Source of the DNA: a virus
IMG/VR virus record: IMGVR_UViG_3300043436_004687
Coordinates: 259,099 to 323,098 of that record
DNA length: 64,000 nucleotides
Direction: 5' to 3' (one strand)
Part shown: piece after piece, positions 54,559 through 62,561 of the stretch
Layout of the letters: each line of letters opens with the position of its first letter
Numbering within the stretch: position 1 is the first letter of the stretch
Position numbers and translations under genes: made by a program
Notes under the pieces: model-generated
Told to the model about the DNA's origin: nothing
Databases searched by the model: none
Seen by the model: the letters and a program-made list of their open reading frames with translations, nothing else

Positions 54559-54696
54559 TTATTGTATATATTTGTAACCAGTTTTTTGAAAAAGTTCTTC
54601 AATGAGGTTATTGATAATATTTGGGTCAGAACTACCATGTTCAATAGCTTCCACAATATAATAAAACTCCGATTCTAATACTTCAATAAAAGTCAT
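54559..54696 (-). CDS. Hypothetical protein (45 aa)
   Basis: MTFIEVLESEFYYIVEAIEHG, helical and acidic. ATG and TAA match the 2-4 nt spacing of neighbours. Confidence 0.65.
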   Translation of the reverse strand: MTFIEVLESEFYYIVEAIEHGSSDPNIINNLIEELFQKTGYKYIQ

Positions 54697-54700
54697 CTTA

Positions 54701-55036
54701 TTAATTTATTTGAAAAGAAAATTCTGAAAGTGTTACAGAAATTCCTTTGGTTAAAGCTAAATTGTTTGGATTTAACGCTATTATTGGCTCATCAATATCA
54801 CCATTTTCAATCCAATCTTGAATCACTTCATTTAAGGTCATACCATCATCCATAAATTCTTTTGTGATATTGATATTTCTATTTTCAGAATCAACAAAAG
54901 AAATTATTTCCCAGTTATTCAAAACTCTTTTAGGTAGTCTATTTTCTAGCAAATCATTAATATCAATTGCTTTAAATAATTCGCCCACAATTAATCCCGA
55001 ATGACAAACAGAAAAAGGTTTTAATTTATTTTTCAT
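54701..55036 (-). CDS. Hypothetical protein (111 aa)
   Basis: Acidic protein with ENRNINITKEFMDDGMTLNE. No motif. Overlaps 55026-55421 by 11 nt. Confidence 0.74.
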   Translation of the reverse strand: MKNKLKPFSVCHSGLIVGELFKAIDINDLLENRLPKRVLNNWEIISFVDSENRNINITKEFMDDGMTLNEVIQDWIENGDIDEPIIALNPNNLALTKGISVTLSEFSFQIN

Positions 55037-55421
55037 TTTCTTTAAAATTAGATACTAAATTTTCCACTATTTTTCTATCGACTACTAAATAATCTTTCTC
55101 AAATTGTTTTACTTCTTTCCAAGTTTTCAACCAACTAAATTTTGCTGAAAGAGATTGTAATTTGTTTTGTTGAGAATATGAATTAATCATTCTTTCAACT
55201 TCTTCCCTAGTCTCAACTTTATGTCTATTTCTAATTGGGAAATAATAAGAAAATATACCAGTAGCACCATAAGAAGTCTTTCTCCAAAGAGTTAAATGAT
55301 ACCCCAATAATGTTTTATTTATAAAGGTTTCGTTTTTTCTAAAGGTAAAATAATACTTCGCATCTTTAAAAATAAGAATATAAACTATTGCTAAGGTATT
55401 TAAAATAATTAAGTAATTCAT
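55026..55421 (-). CDS. Protein with N-terminal membrane anchor (131 aa)
   Basis: Start set at MNYLIILNTLAIVYILIF (55421), because the longer frame crosses the promoter. One N-terminal anchor, then an aromatic, basic domain (LLGYHLTLWRKTSYGATGIF). The C-terminus is helical. Confidence 0.74.
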   Translation of the reverse strand: MNYLIILNTLAIVYILIFKDAKYYFTFRKNETFINKTLLGYHLTLWRKTSYGATGIFSYYFPIRNRHKVETREEVERMINSYSQQNKLQSLSAKFSWLKTWKEVKQFEKDYLVVDRKIVENLVSNFKENEK

Positions 55422-55454
55422 AGTATTTGTTTTAGTAATTAATAATTTCTTTGA

Positions 55455-55486
55455 CAAAGATATAAATTAATATCTTATAAACCAAA
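55455..55486 (-). promoter_or_regulatory. Bacteroidota-type promoter
   Basis: -7 TATCTTTG (55455-55462), -33 TTTG (55483-55486), spacer 20; leader AATTATTAATTAC. Drives 55026 to 53452. Confidence 0.82.
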
Positions 55487-55492
55487 TTTATT

Positions 55493-55759
55493 TTAAACTA
55501 TTTTTATCTTTCTACCAGTTAATTTTTCATCAAACCAAAGCTTGTCAACTGAAAATGGTGTTTTAAATCGATTACCAATTAATAAAACATCATTGTTTTC
55601 ATCAAAACCAACAACAAAGTATTTATTTGTTACGCTACAATAAAAATTTGGTTCTGTGGTTATATAATCACTTTCTTTAATATTATAATCAATTGAAACA
55701 CTAATATTTTTACCAAAATAATTACTTTCAATGTCAATTTTATAATTACCTCTAACCAA
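55493..55759 (-). CDS. Hypothetical protein (88 aa)
   Basis: Beta-rich (YFGKNISVSIDYNIKESD, YFVVGFDENNDVLLIG). Overlaps the membrane-protein gene upstream by 8 nt. Confidence 0.73.
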   Translation of the reverse strand: MVRGNYKIDIESNYFGKNISVSIDYNIKESDYITTEPNFYCSVTNKYFVVGFDENNDVLLIGNRFKTPFSVDKLWFDEKLTGRKIKIV

Positions 55760-56114
55760 TGTTTTTAAATTTTACTAATAAAAAAAGAATTGTTACAGCC
55801 ACAAAAAGAAATATAATAATATTCCTCGCATCTTCTTTACTTTTTTTATCTTGTATTTGATATAACATATTATCCATTTCAACTTCTTTTTTAGTTTTAA
55901 TATATTTTTGATTTTTTTCTTCTAAAGTTAATGGTTTAATTATAATTTCTTCTAATCTTTTAGAAGCAATAACAAATAATAAACCTAAAATAGGACTAAA
56001 CAAGAACGATAACAAAAAAGAAGTTGAAAAACCAATCTCTCGCTTCCCACCTTCTTTAGCAACTAAAAAAGATAAAAATAAATTAAACACTAACACTAAT
56101 AAAATAATTCCCAT
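55752..56114 (-). CDS. Three-span membrane protein (120 aa)
   Basis: Hydrophobic segments at about 3-18, 31-50 and 98-115, with a long charged helix between spans 2 and 3 (LEEKNQKYIKTKKEVEMD). Probably inner membrane. First gene of its unit. Confidence 0.74.
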   Translation of the reverse strand: MGIILLVLVFNLFLSFLVAKEGGKREIGFSTSFLLSFLFSPILGLLFVIASKRLEEIIIKPLTLEEKNQKYIKTKKEVEMDNMLYQIQDKKSKEDARNIIIFLFVAVTILFLLVKFKNIG

Positions 56115-56143
56115 AATTTTTGTTTTTTAAATTAATAACACTG

Positions 56144-56175
56144 CAAAGATAAAACAAAAAAATAACATAAACAAA
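56144..56175 (-). promoter_or_regulatory. Bacteroidota-type promoter
   Basis: -7 TATCTTTG (56144-56151), -33 TTTG (56172-56175), spacer 20; leader GTGTTATTAATTT. Drives 55752 and 55493. Confidence 0.83.
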
Positions 56176-56203
56176 TTATTTTATTTAACTTTTAAAATAT
56201 TAC

Positions 56204-56216
56204 CTTATATTTATAA
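56204..56216. repeat. 13-bp direct repeat, left flank of second TnpB
   Basis: CTTATATTTATAA here and at 57463-57475 flanks the tnpB gene. It may be a site duplication, a recognition sequence, or chance in AT-rich DNA. Confidence 0.6.
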
Positions 56217-56237
56217 GTATATATACATAAATAATTA

Positions 56238-57458
56238 ATGATATTAGCTGAATCACATATAATAAATAAATCAAATAAACTATATTCTAGTTGTGATTCG
56301 CTATGTTTTAAATCAAAAAACCTATATAATTATGGAATGTATTTAGTTAATAGTGAATACAAATCAAGTGGTAAATATCTATCATATAATGAGTTGGATA
56401 AACTATTAAGAGATTCTAAACAATTTGATTATTTGCAATTAAAACAGAAGGTAGCTCAACAAACCTTAATGTTATTAGATAAAAATTATAAATCCTATTT
56501 TAAAGCATTAAAAAGTTATAATACTAACCCATCTAAATTCACTGGTAAACCACAATTACCTAAGTATTTAAATAAATTAAAAGGTAGGTTTGTAACTACA
56601 TTTACAAACCAAACAATATCTTTAAAAGAATTAAAAAAAGGGTATATTTTATTAAGTGGAACTGATATTAAAATAAAAAGCGATAAACAACCTAAACAAG
56701 TTAGAGTATTACAATTAAATACTGGTAGTTATAAAATTGAAATATTGTATGAAAAACTAGAATATCCATTAACTATAAATGATAACTATTGTGGTATTGA
56801 TTTGGGTTTAGATAATTTAGCTACATGTGTAACTAATACCAAGTTAGACCCATTTATAATAAATGGTAAACCACTTAAATCAATAAACCAATATTATAAT
56901 AAACAATTAGCAAAATATAAGTCTGAATTACCTAAATATAAATTAAATAGTGTAATAAAACAAAAAAATATAAGTAAAAAAATAAGTAAATTAACACATA
57001 AACGGAATTGTAAAATAATGGATTATCTTCATAAAGGTAGTCGATTAATTACAAATAAATTGAAACAAAACGATATTAGTAAAGTTGTAATTGGTCAAAA
57101 TAAAGACTGGAAACAAAATATTAATATTGGCAATAAAAATAATCAAAATTTTGTTTCAATCCCACATAGCAAATTCATTGAATTAATAACCTATAAATGT
57201 AAATTAGAGGGTATTGATGTAATAGTTAGAGAAGAAAGTTATACTAGTAAGTGTAGTTTTTTAGATGGTGAAATTGTGAAAAAACATGATAAATATAAGG
57301 GTAGTAGAGTGAAGAGAGGTTTATTTAAAACTAGTACTGGTTTTAAATGGAATGCTGATTGCAATGGTGCTTGTAATATATTAATAAAGGAAGTTCCAAA
57401 TGCGTATGCTAATGGAATAGAGGGTGTTGTAGTTCACCCATTAAAATATAATTGTTAA
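56238..57458 (+). CDS. tnpB: TnpB-family protein with rearranged catalytic glutamate
   Basis: 406 aa. RuvC-I D188 lies in CGIDLGLDNLA. At the usual RuvC-II site the sequence is VVIGQNKDW with glycine (G286) instead of glutamate. A candidate replacement, E333, lies in VREESYTSK, 47 residues on. The third aspartate D374 is in WNADCNGACNIL. This alternative-glutamate layout is known from eukaryotic Fanzor proteins and a related TnpB subset. The ending (PNAYANGIEGVVVHP) is typical of the IS1341/IS607-like group. No classical four-cysteine ribbon and no transposase gene are seen. A TATTTATAAG motif lies 30 nt upstream. Confidence 0.9.
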   Translation: MILAESHIINKSNKLYSSCDSLCFKSKNLYNYGMYLVNSEYKSSGKYLSYNELDKLLRDSKQFDYLQLKQKVAQQTLMLLDKNYKSYFKALKSYNTNPSKFTGKPQLPKYLNKLKGRFVTTFTNQTISLKELKKGYILLSGTDIKIKSDKQPKQVRVLQLNTGSYKIEILYEKLEYPLTINDNYCGIDLGLDNLATCVTNTKLDPFIINGKPLKSINQYYNKQLAKYKSELPKYKLNSVIKQKNISKKISKLTHKRNCKIMDYLHKGSRLITNKLKQNDISKVVIGQNKDWKQNINIGNKNNQNFVSIPHSKFIELITYKCKLEGIDVIVREESYTSKCSFLDGEIVKKHDKYKGSRVKRGLFKTSTGFKWNADCNGACNILIKEVPNAYANGIEGVVVHPLKYNC

Positions 57459-57483
57459 TTCACTTATATTTATAAAACTAAAT
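57370..57483 (+). ncRNA. Possible omega RNA of second TnpB
   Basis: The end of tnpB and the 30 nt after it end in a TTCAC (57459-57463), as many omega RNA scaffolds do. The next bases (TTATATTTATAAAAC) would then be the guide. Boundaries are guesses. Confidence 0.4.
57463..57475. repeat. 13-bp direct repeat, right flank of second TnpB
   Basis: CTTATATTTATAA, same as 56204-56216. It overlaps the TTCAC end and would form the first bases of a guide. Confidence 0.6.
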
Positions 57484-57493
57484 GTTTATAAAT

Positions 57494-57679
57494 TTAGTAA
57501 CTATGTGGTGGAATGATGTTGTTTTGCATATCATCAACATATCTTTTTTTAGTGATAGGAGTTTTTACCCTATCAATGAATTGACCATAAACAATATTAC
57601 GATTAAGTCCAGTAAAATCATCACTAATGACCTTAACCCTATTGTTATATCTATCTATGTAAATTTTACCTAACTCCAT
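57494..57679 (-). CDS. Hypothetical protein (61 aa)
   Basis: MELGKIYIDRYNNRVKVISDDF, small beta protein (KOW/SH3-like strand order). The plus-strand frame over it is a shadow. Confidence 0.68.
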   Translation of the reverse strand: MELGKIYIDRYNNRVKVISDDFTGLNRNIVYGQFIDRVKTPITKKRYVDDMQNNIIPPHSY

Positions 57680-57691
57680 AATTAATAGTTT

Positions 57692-57838
57692 TTATTGTTC
57701 TAACATATTTGCTAGGAACAAGATTTTATTTGGATAATCTTTATATTTTCTCATCAACTCGCAAAATTCATTTATTGTTACATAAATATTTTGTTCTTTA
57801 ATGTCAGTATTATTTGGAATATAAATTTTTTCTTCCAT
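57692..57838 (-). CDS. Hypothetical protein (48 aa)
   Basis: MEEKIYIPNNTDIKEQNIYV then a helical end (CELMRKYKDYPNKILFLANML). Directly behind a promoter. Confidence 0.68.
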   Translation of the reverse strand: MEEKIYIPNNTDIKEQNIYVTINEFCELMRKYKDYPNKILFLANMLEQ

Positions 57839-57866
57839 GATTTCTATGTGTTTTAATTTGTTGATA

Positions 57867-57898
57867 CAAAGATATAAATTAATATTTTAATATCCTAA
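57867..57898 (-). promoter_or_regulatory. Bacteroidota-type promoter
   Basis: -7 TATCTTTG (57867-57874); -33 variant TTAG (57895-57898), spacer 20; leader TATCAACAAATT, unlike the 36-54 kb class. Drives 57692 and 57494. Confidence 0.73.
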
Positions 57899-58279
57899 TT
57901 AAATTTCATAAATTTTACTACCAAATTCAATTTTATTCTTATCTTCAGTTTCTTGAATGAATGGTATTACAAATGTTTCAATATAATAATCCAAAGTCCA
58001 ATCATTAGAAACTGCTTTTTTAAGTAATTTAATCTCATCATTAATTTGAAACCATTTAAGATGTTTAGTTCTTTTATCTCTAAACAAATCACTTTTAAAT
58101 AACTCAACTTTATCTTCAAATTTGGCTAATCTAATTGAAACTACATCACGATTACTTCTAATATATTTGATTGCTTCAAGTATTTCACTTTCACTATTTT
58201 TATTTGGATAAACAATAAAATAGCCACCTTGATTACCTAGTGAATAATCATATCTAATTCCGTTTGGTGTAGTTTCCAT
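57899..58279 (-). CDS. Hypothetical protein (126 aa)
   Basis: LGNQGGYFIVYPNKNSESEI start, basic centre (DLFRDKRTKHLKW) and acidic end. No motif. Confidence 0.74.
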   Translation of the reverse strand: METTPNGIRYDYSLGNQGGYFIVYPNKNSESEILEAIKYIRSNRDVVSIRLAKFEDKVELFKSDLFRDKRTKHLKWFQINDEIKLLKKAVSNDWTLDYYIETFVIPFIQETEDKNKIEFGSKIYEI

Positions 58280-58280
58280 T

Positions 58281-58451
58281 TTAAATTAATTTTTTTAATT
58301 CAATCATTGAGATATTAAACATAGTAGAAATATCTTCAAGAGTGTAAAGATTTAAACTTTTATATTCAACAGAAAATTCTCCCTTAACAAAGATTTCATA
58401 ATAATCAAATGATTTTTTCCTATTCTTAAATTTAATTTTTATAAGTTTCAT
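58281..58451 (-). CDS. Hypothetical protein (56 aa)
   Basis: Start set at MKLIKIKFKNRKKSFDYY (58451). Basic N-terminus, then a possible small helix-turn-helix (LEDISTMFNISMIELKKLI), which suggests DNA binding. Confidence 0.7.
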   Translation of the reverse strand: MKLIKIKFKNRKKSFDYYEIFVKGEFSVEYKSLNLYTLEDISTMFNISMIELKKLI

Positions 58452-58462
58452 AATATAAATTT

Positions 58463-58789
58463 TTAAATTAAACCTTTGTTCCATTTACCTCTAAACAATC
58501 TACCATTTTCTTTATCACCATCATTATAAGCATAAAATAAATCACCATAAAAAGACTTTGATAGTAATTCAAGATTATCATATATTGATAAATCAACTTC
58601 ATTTTTTGGTTGATACCATTCGATATTGTTTTTTAACCAATATTCAACGATAATTTTATCTTCACTATTTTCTTTTTTTTGAAGACAATTTTCGCATAAA
58701 ACTCTATTATGTATTTTATAGTAAGGTAAAAAAACTATATTTTTACAATTAGAATTAATACAATCAGTTGGTGTCATTTTATCGTTCAT
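58463..58789 (-). CDS. Zinc-binding protein (108 aa)
   Basis: Start set at MNDKMTPTDCINSNCKN (58789), after the promoter. CINSNC...RVLCENCLQ gives four cysteines of a zinc ribbon at the N-terminus. The rest is aromatic. Confidence 0.75.
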   Translation of the reverse strand: MNDKMTPTDCINSNCKNIVFLPYYKIHNRVLCENCLQKKENSEDKIIVEYWLKNNIEWYQPKNEVDLSIYDNLELLSKSFYGDLFYAYNDGDKENGRLFRGKWNKGLI

Positions 58790-58813
58790 AATGTTTGTTT
58801 TAATTTTCTTTAG

Positions 58814-58845
58814 CAAAGATATAAAATAATATTTTAATATCCAAA
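58814..58845 (-). promoter_or_regulatory. Bacteroidota-type promoter
   Basis: -7 TATCTTTG (58814-58821), -33 TTTG (58842-58845), spacer 20. Drives 58463 to 57899. Confidence 0.83.
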
Positions 58846-58847
58846 TA

Positions 58848-58873
58848 AAAAAGTCATTATTTTCATAATGACT
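58848..58873. terminator. Bidirectional terminator
   Basis: Stem AAAGTCATTA/TAATGACTTT with loop TTTTCA. Ends the 58889 operon. Confidence 0.87.
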
Positions 58874-58888
58874 TTAAATTTTAACTAT

Positions 58889-59479
58889 TTAATTGCAATT
58901 CCCATGCTTCCTATAAATCACATCTGCTTCACCATATTTGGATCTAAAACTTCCATCTTCATCATATTTTGGGTCAAATTTATCCCTCTTGTATTCCTCA
59001 AAACCCATAGATTGATATATTTGAGTTAAAAATCCATCAAAATGGTCAAGATAACAACCACCATTATCAATACTTGATTTAACTAATTCTCTACCAATAT
59101 TTTTAACTGGTTCATTATTAAATACTGCAACAATTTCAGAATAACTTCCATTGAATAATTTCAAAGCAAATCCAATATTGTAACCATTTAATTTAAACAA
59201 TTTCATCTTATTAAAATCCTCTACCGAATAATCAGTTAGCATTGATTTGTGATTACTTAAATTAATTGCATCGTAAAATCTTTGAGGGTTTTGTTTTTCA
59301 TAATCATTATTCCTAATTTTAGAAATTACATCATTTCTTAAATTTTCATCCTCATTATCATTTACTTCTTTTAAAGAATAGTTAAATAATTTAACTACAT
59401 CTTTATGTTTTCTTACTCTATTTTTAAACAATTTTTTTTCATATATTTTGTTTAAATTTTCTTTTATTAATTTATTCAT
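58889..59479 (-). CDS. Hypothetical protein, partner of P-loop kinase (196 aa)
   Basis: ATG overlaps the kinase stop (TAATG). Basic helical N-terminus (KLIKENLNKIYEKKLFKNRVRKHKD), then an alpha/beta domain (FNGSYSEIVAVFNNEPVKNIG, LDHFDGFLTQIYQSMGF). The second half resembles GNAT-like or other small acyltransferase folds, but no CoA motif is clear. Tight coupling suggests it works with the kinase. Confidence 0.75.
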   Translation of the reverse strand: MNKLIKENLNKIYEKKLFKNRVRKHKDVVKLFNYSLKEVNDNEDENLRNDVISKIRNNDYEKQNPQRFYDAINLSNHKSMLTDYSVEDFNKMKLFKLNGYNIGFALKLFNGSYSEIVAVFNNEPVKNIGRELVKSSIDNGGCYLDHFDGFLTQIYQSMGFEEYKRDKFDPKYDEDGSFRSKYGEADVIYRKHGNCN

Positions 59480-60312
59480 TATTTCTCCCATTGTGATTTT
59501 TTATGAACATAAGAATTAACCCTATCAATTATTTCATTCTCAATTTGATTATAAGGTTTCATAGGTTGACCACTAGATTTTAACTTAATAACATTAGCTT
59601 GAGAAATATATTGACCACCTAAATCAGACTTTTGGATATTGGTATCTGTAACTGGATTATTAAATGCAAACCAAATATCACCATCCATAAAATTAGATAA
59701 ATCGGGTAATTGAATTAATTCATTTATAGTCCTTGAAACTCCTTTATGAATATCTTTAAATACAATTGTAGGTACAACCCTATCTCTTTTTTTATTATTT
59801 TTTAAAGCAGTTTGATATTCGGTAACAACCCAAACTAAATGAACATTTTTCATTTCATAACCCATTTCTCTAATCATAGTTGTTAGATTATTAAATGTAG
59901 TCAAAGAAGAAAGTGTTGTATCAAATATAATATTTGGTTTAAGACTTATATTTTTTATTGTGTTACTTAAAATATCAATTCTTTTAGCATTAACACCCTT
60001 TGCTGACAAGATTTGATGTAATTTGTTTACATCATTGGGATTTTTAAAATCAAATTCATTAACATTTAAACCATAATCGTTTTGTAATGCGGTTTTTAAT
60101 TTTAATGATTTAAGATATAACTCTTTTAGTTGGTCTGTATCAATAACTTTACCCTCCAAACCTAAAAGATTATCTTTAACAAAACCTTTCCCACTAGCTG
60201 AACCACCCGCAAAAATAACAACATTTCCATTATTAGGGTATGCTTTACCACCTAATGTGATAAGAACTTCATTTACCTTTTCTCTTATTTTTTCTTTTAT
60301 AATTTCCTTCAC
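59479..60312 (-). CDS. P-loop kinase, zeta-toxin-like
   Basis: 277 aa. Walker A GGSASGKG (36-43), a VIDTDQLK motif (57-64), a Walker-B-like IIFDTTLSS, and a lid region KKRDRVVP...FKDIHKGV with arginines. These match zeta-toxin-like and polynucleotide-kinase-like phage proteins. The substrate could be a nucleotide, RNA end or UDP-sugar. No antitoxin-like gene is adjacent except possibly 58889. Confidence 0.8.
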   Translation of the reverse strand: MKEIIKEKIREKVNEVLITLGGKAYPNNGNVVIFAGGSASGKGFVKDNLLGLEGKVIDTDQLKELYLKSLKLKTALQNDYGLNVNEFDFKNPNDVNKLHQILSAKGVNAKRIDILSNTIKNISLKPNIIFDTTLSSLTTFNNLTTMIREMGYEMKNVHLVWVVTEYQTALKNNKKRDRVVPTIVFKDIHKGVSRTINELIQLPDLSNFMDGDIWFAFNNPVTDTNIQKSDLGGQYISQANVIKLKSSGQPMKPYNQIENEIIDRVNSYVHKKSQWEK

Positions 60313-60322
60313 TTGATATGCT

Positions 60323-60484
60323 TTAATAATAAATAGTTACGTTGTTGAAATTGTAATATAAGTCATTGGAAACTTTATTCCAATAAGAAACACCCTTGTT
60401 ACCAAATTTAGTAATAACATTCCCATTTGGCTTTAATTTTCCACCCATATCTAACAATTCTTTTAATGAATGAGTTCCAATCAT
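60323..60484 (-). CDS. Hypothetical protein (53 aa)
   Basis: MIGTHSLKELLDMGGKLKPNG, small basic alpha/beta protein. ATG and TAA fit tightly between neighbours (1 and 10 nt gaps). Confidence 0.67.
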   Translation of the reverse strand: MIGTHSLKELLDMGGKLKPNGNVITKFGNKGVSYWNKVSNDLYYNFNNVTIYY

Positions 60485-60485
60485 A

Positions 60486-60818
60486 TTAATTTTCTTGTTG
60501 ATTATACCATTTTATAAAATCTAAACAACCACTATAAACATATTCTTTACCTTCTAAAATGCTCATATCAAAGATAGTTTTATTATTTCTTTGCCAATGT
60601 AGTAATTTAGATTTAAAATCTCCTTTTGCTTTTTGGTCTATTTCTCTTACTTTTTTCACCACTTCCATCAGCCAATTCCAGTCTTTGTGAAATCTTAATT
60701 CACTATCATTAAACCAAATTTGACCATTATATTCAAGATTTTTAAAAGCATATAAAAGTTTACTAGCTTTACCAGTTCTTCCTAAGAATTCAGCAAATAA
60801 TTTATTATTTTCAATCAT
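60486..60818 (-). CDS. WNWLM-family phage protein (110 aa)
   Basis: Paralogue of 37769 and 61998: NNKLFAEFLG, HKDWNWLMEVVKKVREID, and CLDFIKWYNQQEN. Shorter central region than the other copies. Confidence 0.8.
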   Translation of the reverse strand: MIENNKLFAEFLGRTGKASKLLYAFKNLEYNGQIWFNDSELRFHKDWNWLMEVVKKVREIDQKAKGDFKSKLLHWQRNNKTIFDMSILEGKEYVYSGCLDFIKWYNQQEN

Positions 60819-60839
60819 AATTATATTTTTTTATTTGCA

Positions 60840-60871
60840 CAAAAGTACAAATTAATTATTTATTTTCCAAG
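60840..60871 (-). promoter_or_regulatory. Bacteroidota-type promoter (weak)
   Basis: -7 TACTTTTG (60840-60847) with a CTTG at the -33 position, spacer 20. Drives 60486 to 58889. Confidence 0.6.
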
Positions 60872-61216
60872 TTTTTCAACATAAATTCTACCCAAATCAC
60901 TTAAATTACTAGAATAAGCAATTTTATTAAAATGTTTTTTCATTTCATTATGAACCCTTTTTGCAAAACCTAATCTGCGATATTCATTTAATGTAATGAC
61001 ATTCATAGCGATTGCAATATTGTTAGAATCTACCATCATGTGCAAACCCGAAACCGCAATATCATTTTCATAAAAAATAAATCTATAAGACCCAAATTTA
61101 TCTTTAAAGCATTTTATATTAGAATCGAATGTTTTTATTTGTCTTTCATTTTCAGTATAAGGATATTCATTTTTATCAAACAAAATAGATTCAAAACCAA
61201 CTGATTTAAATTCCAT
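60860..61216 (-). CDS. GNAT-family acetyltransferase
   Basis: 118 aa. Beta strands (YRFIFYENDIAVSGLHMMV) lead to AMNVITLNEYRRLGFAKRVHNEMKKHF. The R-R-x-G-x-A loop is the acetyl-CoA binding motif A (Q/R-x-x-G-x-G/A). The C-terminal LGRIYVEKLGK is typical. The acceptor is unknown; phage GNATs can modify host proteins or small molecules. Confidence 0.82.
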   Translation of the reverse strand: MEFKSVGFESILFDKNEYPYTENERQIKTFDSNIKCFKDKFGSYRFIFYENDIAVSGLHMMVDSNNIAIAMNVITLNEYRRLGFAKRVHNEMKKHFNKIAYSSNLSDLGRIYVEKLGK

Positions 61217-61243
61217 ATAATTTATCTTTTTAATATTACATTA

Positions 61244-61275
61244 CAAAGATATTAAATAATATTTTAATATCCTAA
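61244..61275 (-). promoter_or_regulatory. Bacteroidota-type promoter
   Basis: -7 TATCTTTG (61244-61251); -33 variant TTAG (61272-61275), spacer 20. Drives the GNAT gene. Confidence 0.73.
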
Positions 61276-61276
61276 T

Positions 61277-61996
61277 TTAATCGTTAGGATTTTCAATTGA
61301 GAATAAAATATTATTTATTGCAGAAAACAACCCATTAATATCTCTAATAAATGTTATATTTTCAATCTTACTTTCACCCTCACCAATTAATTCATTTTCA
61401 TAATATTGGTTACACTTTCTACTGAAGATTAATTCTTTTTTAGAATAAACTTTCATTTTATATAATTCCCCTTTAGGGGTGAATTCAACTACTAACTCCA
61501 AGTTCATTAAATTAGTAGTATTATATAAATTTAAAACTACTTTTCGATAATCTTTGTTTACTTTTAGAATATTAAAAGCATCCATTTCATCATCAATAAT
61601 ATTAAAATCAAAACTAGTAAATTCTTTAGTTAAAATATCATCTGAAATTAATTTTATAATACTTCTGTCACAAGTAGATTTTGAATAATTGTCAACCAAA
61701 ATTTGAATTTTAGAATCCAAATCTTTAGTTCTAAAATTCAATTCATTTTCCATCAATCTACTAGAAATACTTGACATGGGTAAAATTGCACCATAATCAT
61801 CATTATTGTTTTTATTATTAACATAATGTTCAGTTTGTGTGATTGCATCAGCTAATGTATAATTAAAGTGATAACTATCAAAACGTTTATGTTTATCGGG
61901 GTTCAAGGATTCTTTTTTTTCAATTTCGTTAGCAGTTTCTAAAAAATCACTAATAAATTTGTTTGTTAATTCTAATAATTTTGGTGATACTTTCAT
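61277..61996 (-). CDS. Hypothetical protein (239 aa)
   Basis: Helical N-terminal half (KFISDFLETANEIEKKESLN) and beta-rich C-terminal half (LELVVEFTPKGELYKMKVYS). No family recognised. It is 1 nt from 61998. Confidence 0.77.
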   Translation of the reverse strand: MKVSPKLLELTNKFISDFLETANEIEKKESLNPDKHKRFDSYHFNYTLADAITQTEHYVNNKNNNDDYGAILPMSSISSRLMENELNFRTKDLDSKIQILVDNYSKSTCDRSIIKLISDDILTKEFTSFDFNIIDDEMDAFNILKVNKDYRKVVLNLYNTTNLMNLELVVEFTPKGELYKMKVYSKKELIFSRKCNQYYENELIGEGESKIENITFIRDINGLFSAINNILFSIENPND

Positions 61997-61997
61997 T

Positions 61998-62447
61998 TTA
62001 TTTATTTTGTTCGTTATACCATTTGATAAACTCTACACAACCATTGTAAAAAGCTTCAATTTTATTTGTTTTTCCCCCATAACTATCAATCGTTATATCT
62101 GCGCCACTATAAGAAGTACTTCCTATTTCTATATTGCAATACATAAGACCTTCTTTTTGATTACTTTTTTGAGAAAGCATTTCAAATCTAAAATCCAAAC
62201 TTTCAATCTTTTCTACTACTTCCATTAACAAATTCCAATCATTTTGAAAATTACAACTATTATAAACATTTTCTTCTACTCGTTGTCTATCACTTGAACC
62301 ACAAGACCAACCCTTGTGATTTGTGCCTTTGTAATAAGGTTGATTTACTTCTTCCCATATCTCGATTTTAGCACCCATAAACTCTGCTATTAAACGATTA
62401 GTTTCACTTTTATTGTTTTGCGCTATCGCTTCATTTGTTGTATTCAT
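61998..62447 (-). CDS. WNWLM-family phage protein (149 aa)
   Basis: ETNRLIAEFMGAKIEIWEE, NDWNLLMEVVEKIESLDFRF and NKIEAFYNGCVEFIKWYNEQ: the fullest copy of the family in the window. Function unknown. Confidence 0.82.
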   Translation of the reverse strand: MNTTNEAIAQNNKSETNRLIAEFMGAKIEIWEEVNQPYYKGTNHKGWSCGSSDRQRVEENVYNSCNFQNDWNLLMEVVEKIESLDFRFEMLSQKSNQKEGLMYCNIEIGSTSYSGADITIDSYGGKTNKIEAFYNGCVEFIKWYNEQNK

Positions 62448-62469
62448 AATGTTTTTTAATTTGTTGATA

Positions 62470-62501
62470 CAAAGATATAAAATAATATTTTAATAAACAA
62501 A
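62470..62501 (-). promoter_or_regulatory. Bacteroidota-type promoter
   Basis: -7 TATCTTTG (62470-62477), -33 TTTG (62498-62501), spacer 20; leader TATCAACAAATT as at 57867. Drives 61998 and 61277. Confidence 0.83.
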
Positions 62502-62504
62502 TAA

Positions 62505-62531
62505 AAAAGCAACTATTTTTCAAGTTGCTTT
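62505..62531. terminator. Bidirectional terminator
   Basis: Stem AAAAGCAAC/GTTGCTTTT with a loop of about nine bases and flanking A and T runs. Originally the end of the gene now truncated at 62562. Confidence 0.85.
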
Positions 62532-62561
62532 TAATTCCCTCTAATATTCTAAATATTTTAA

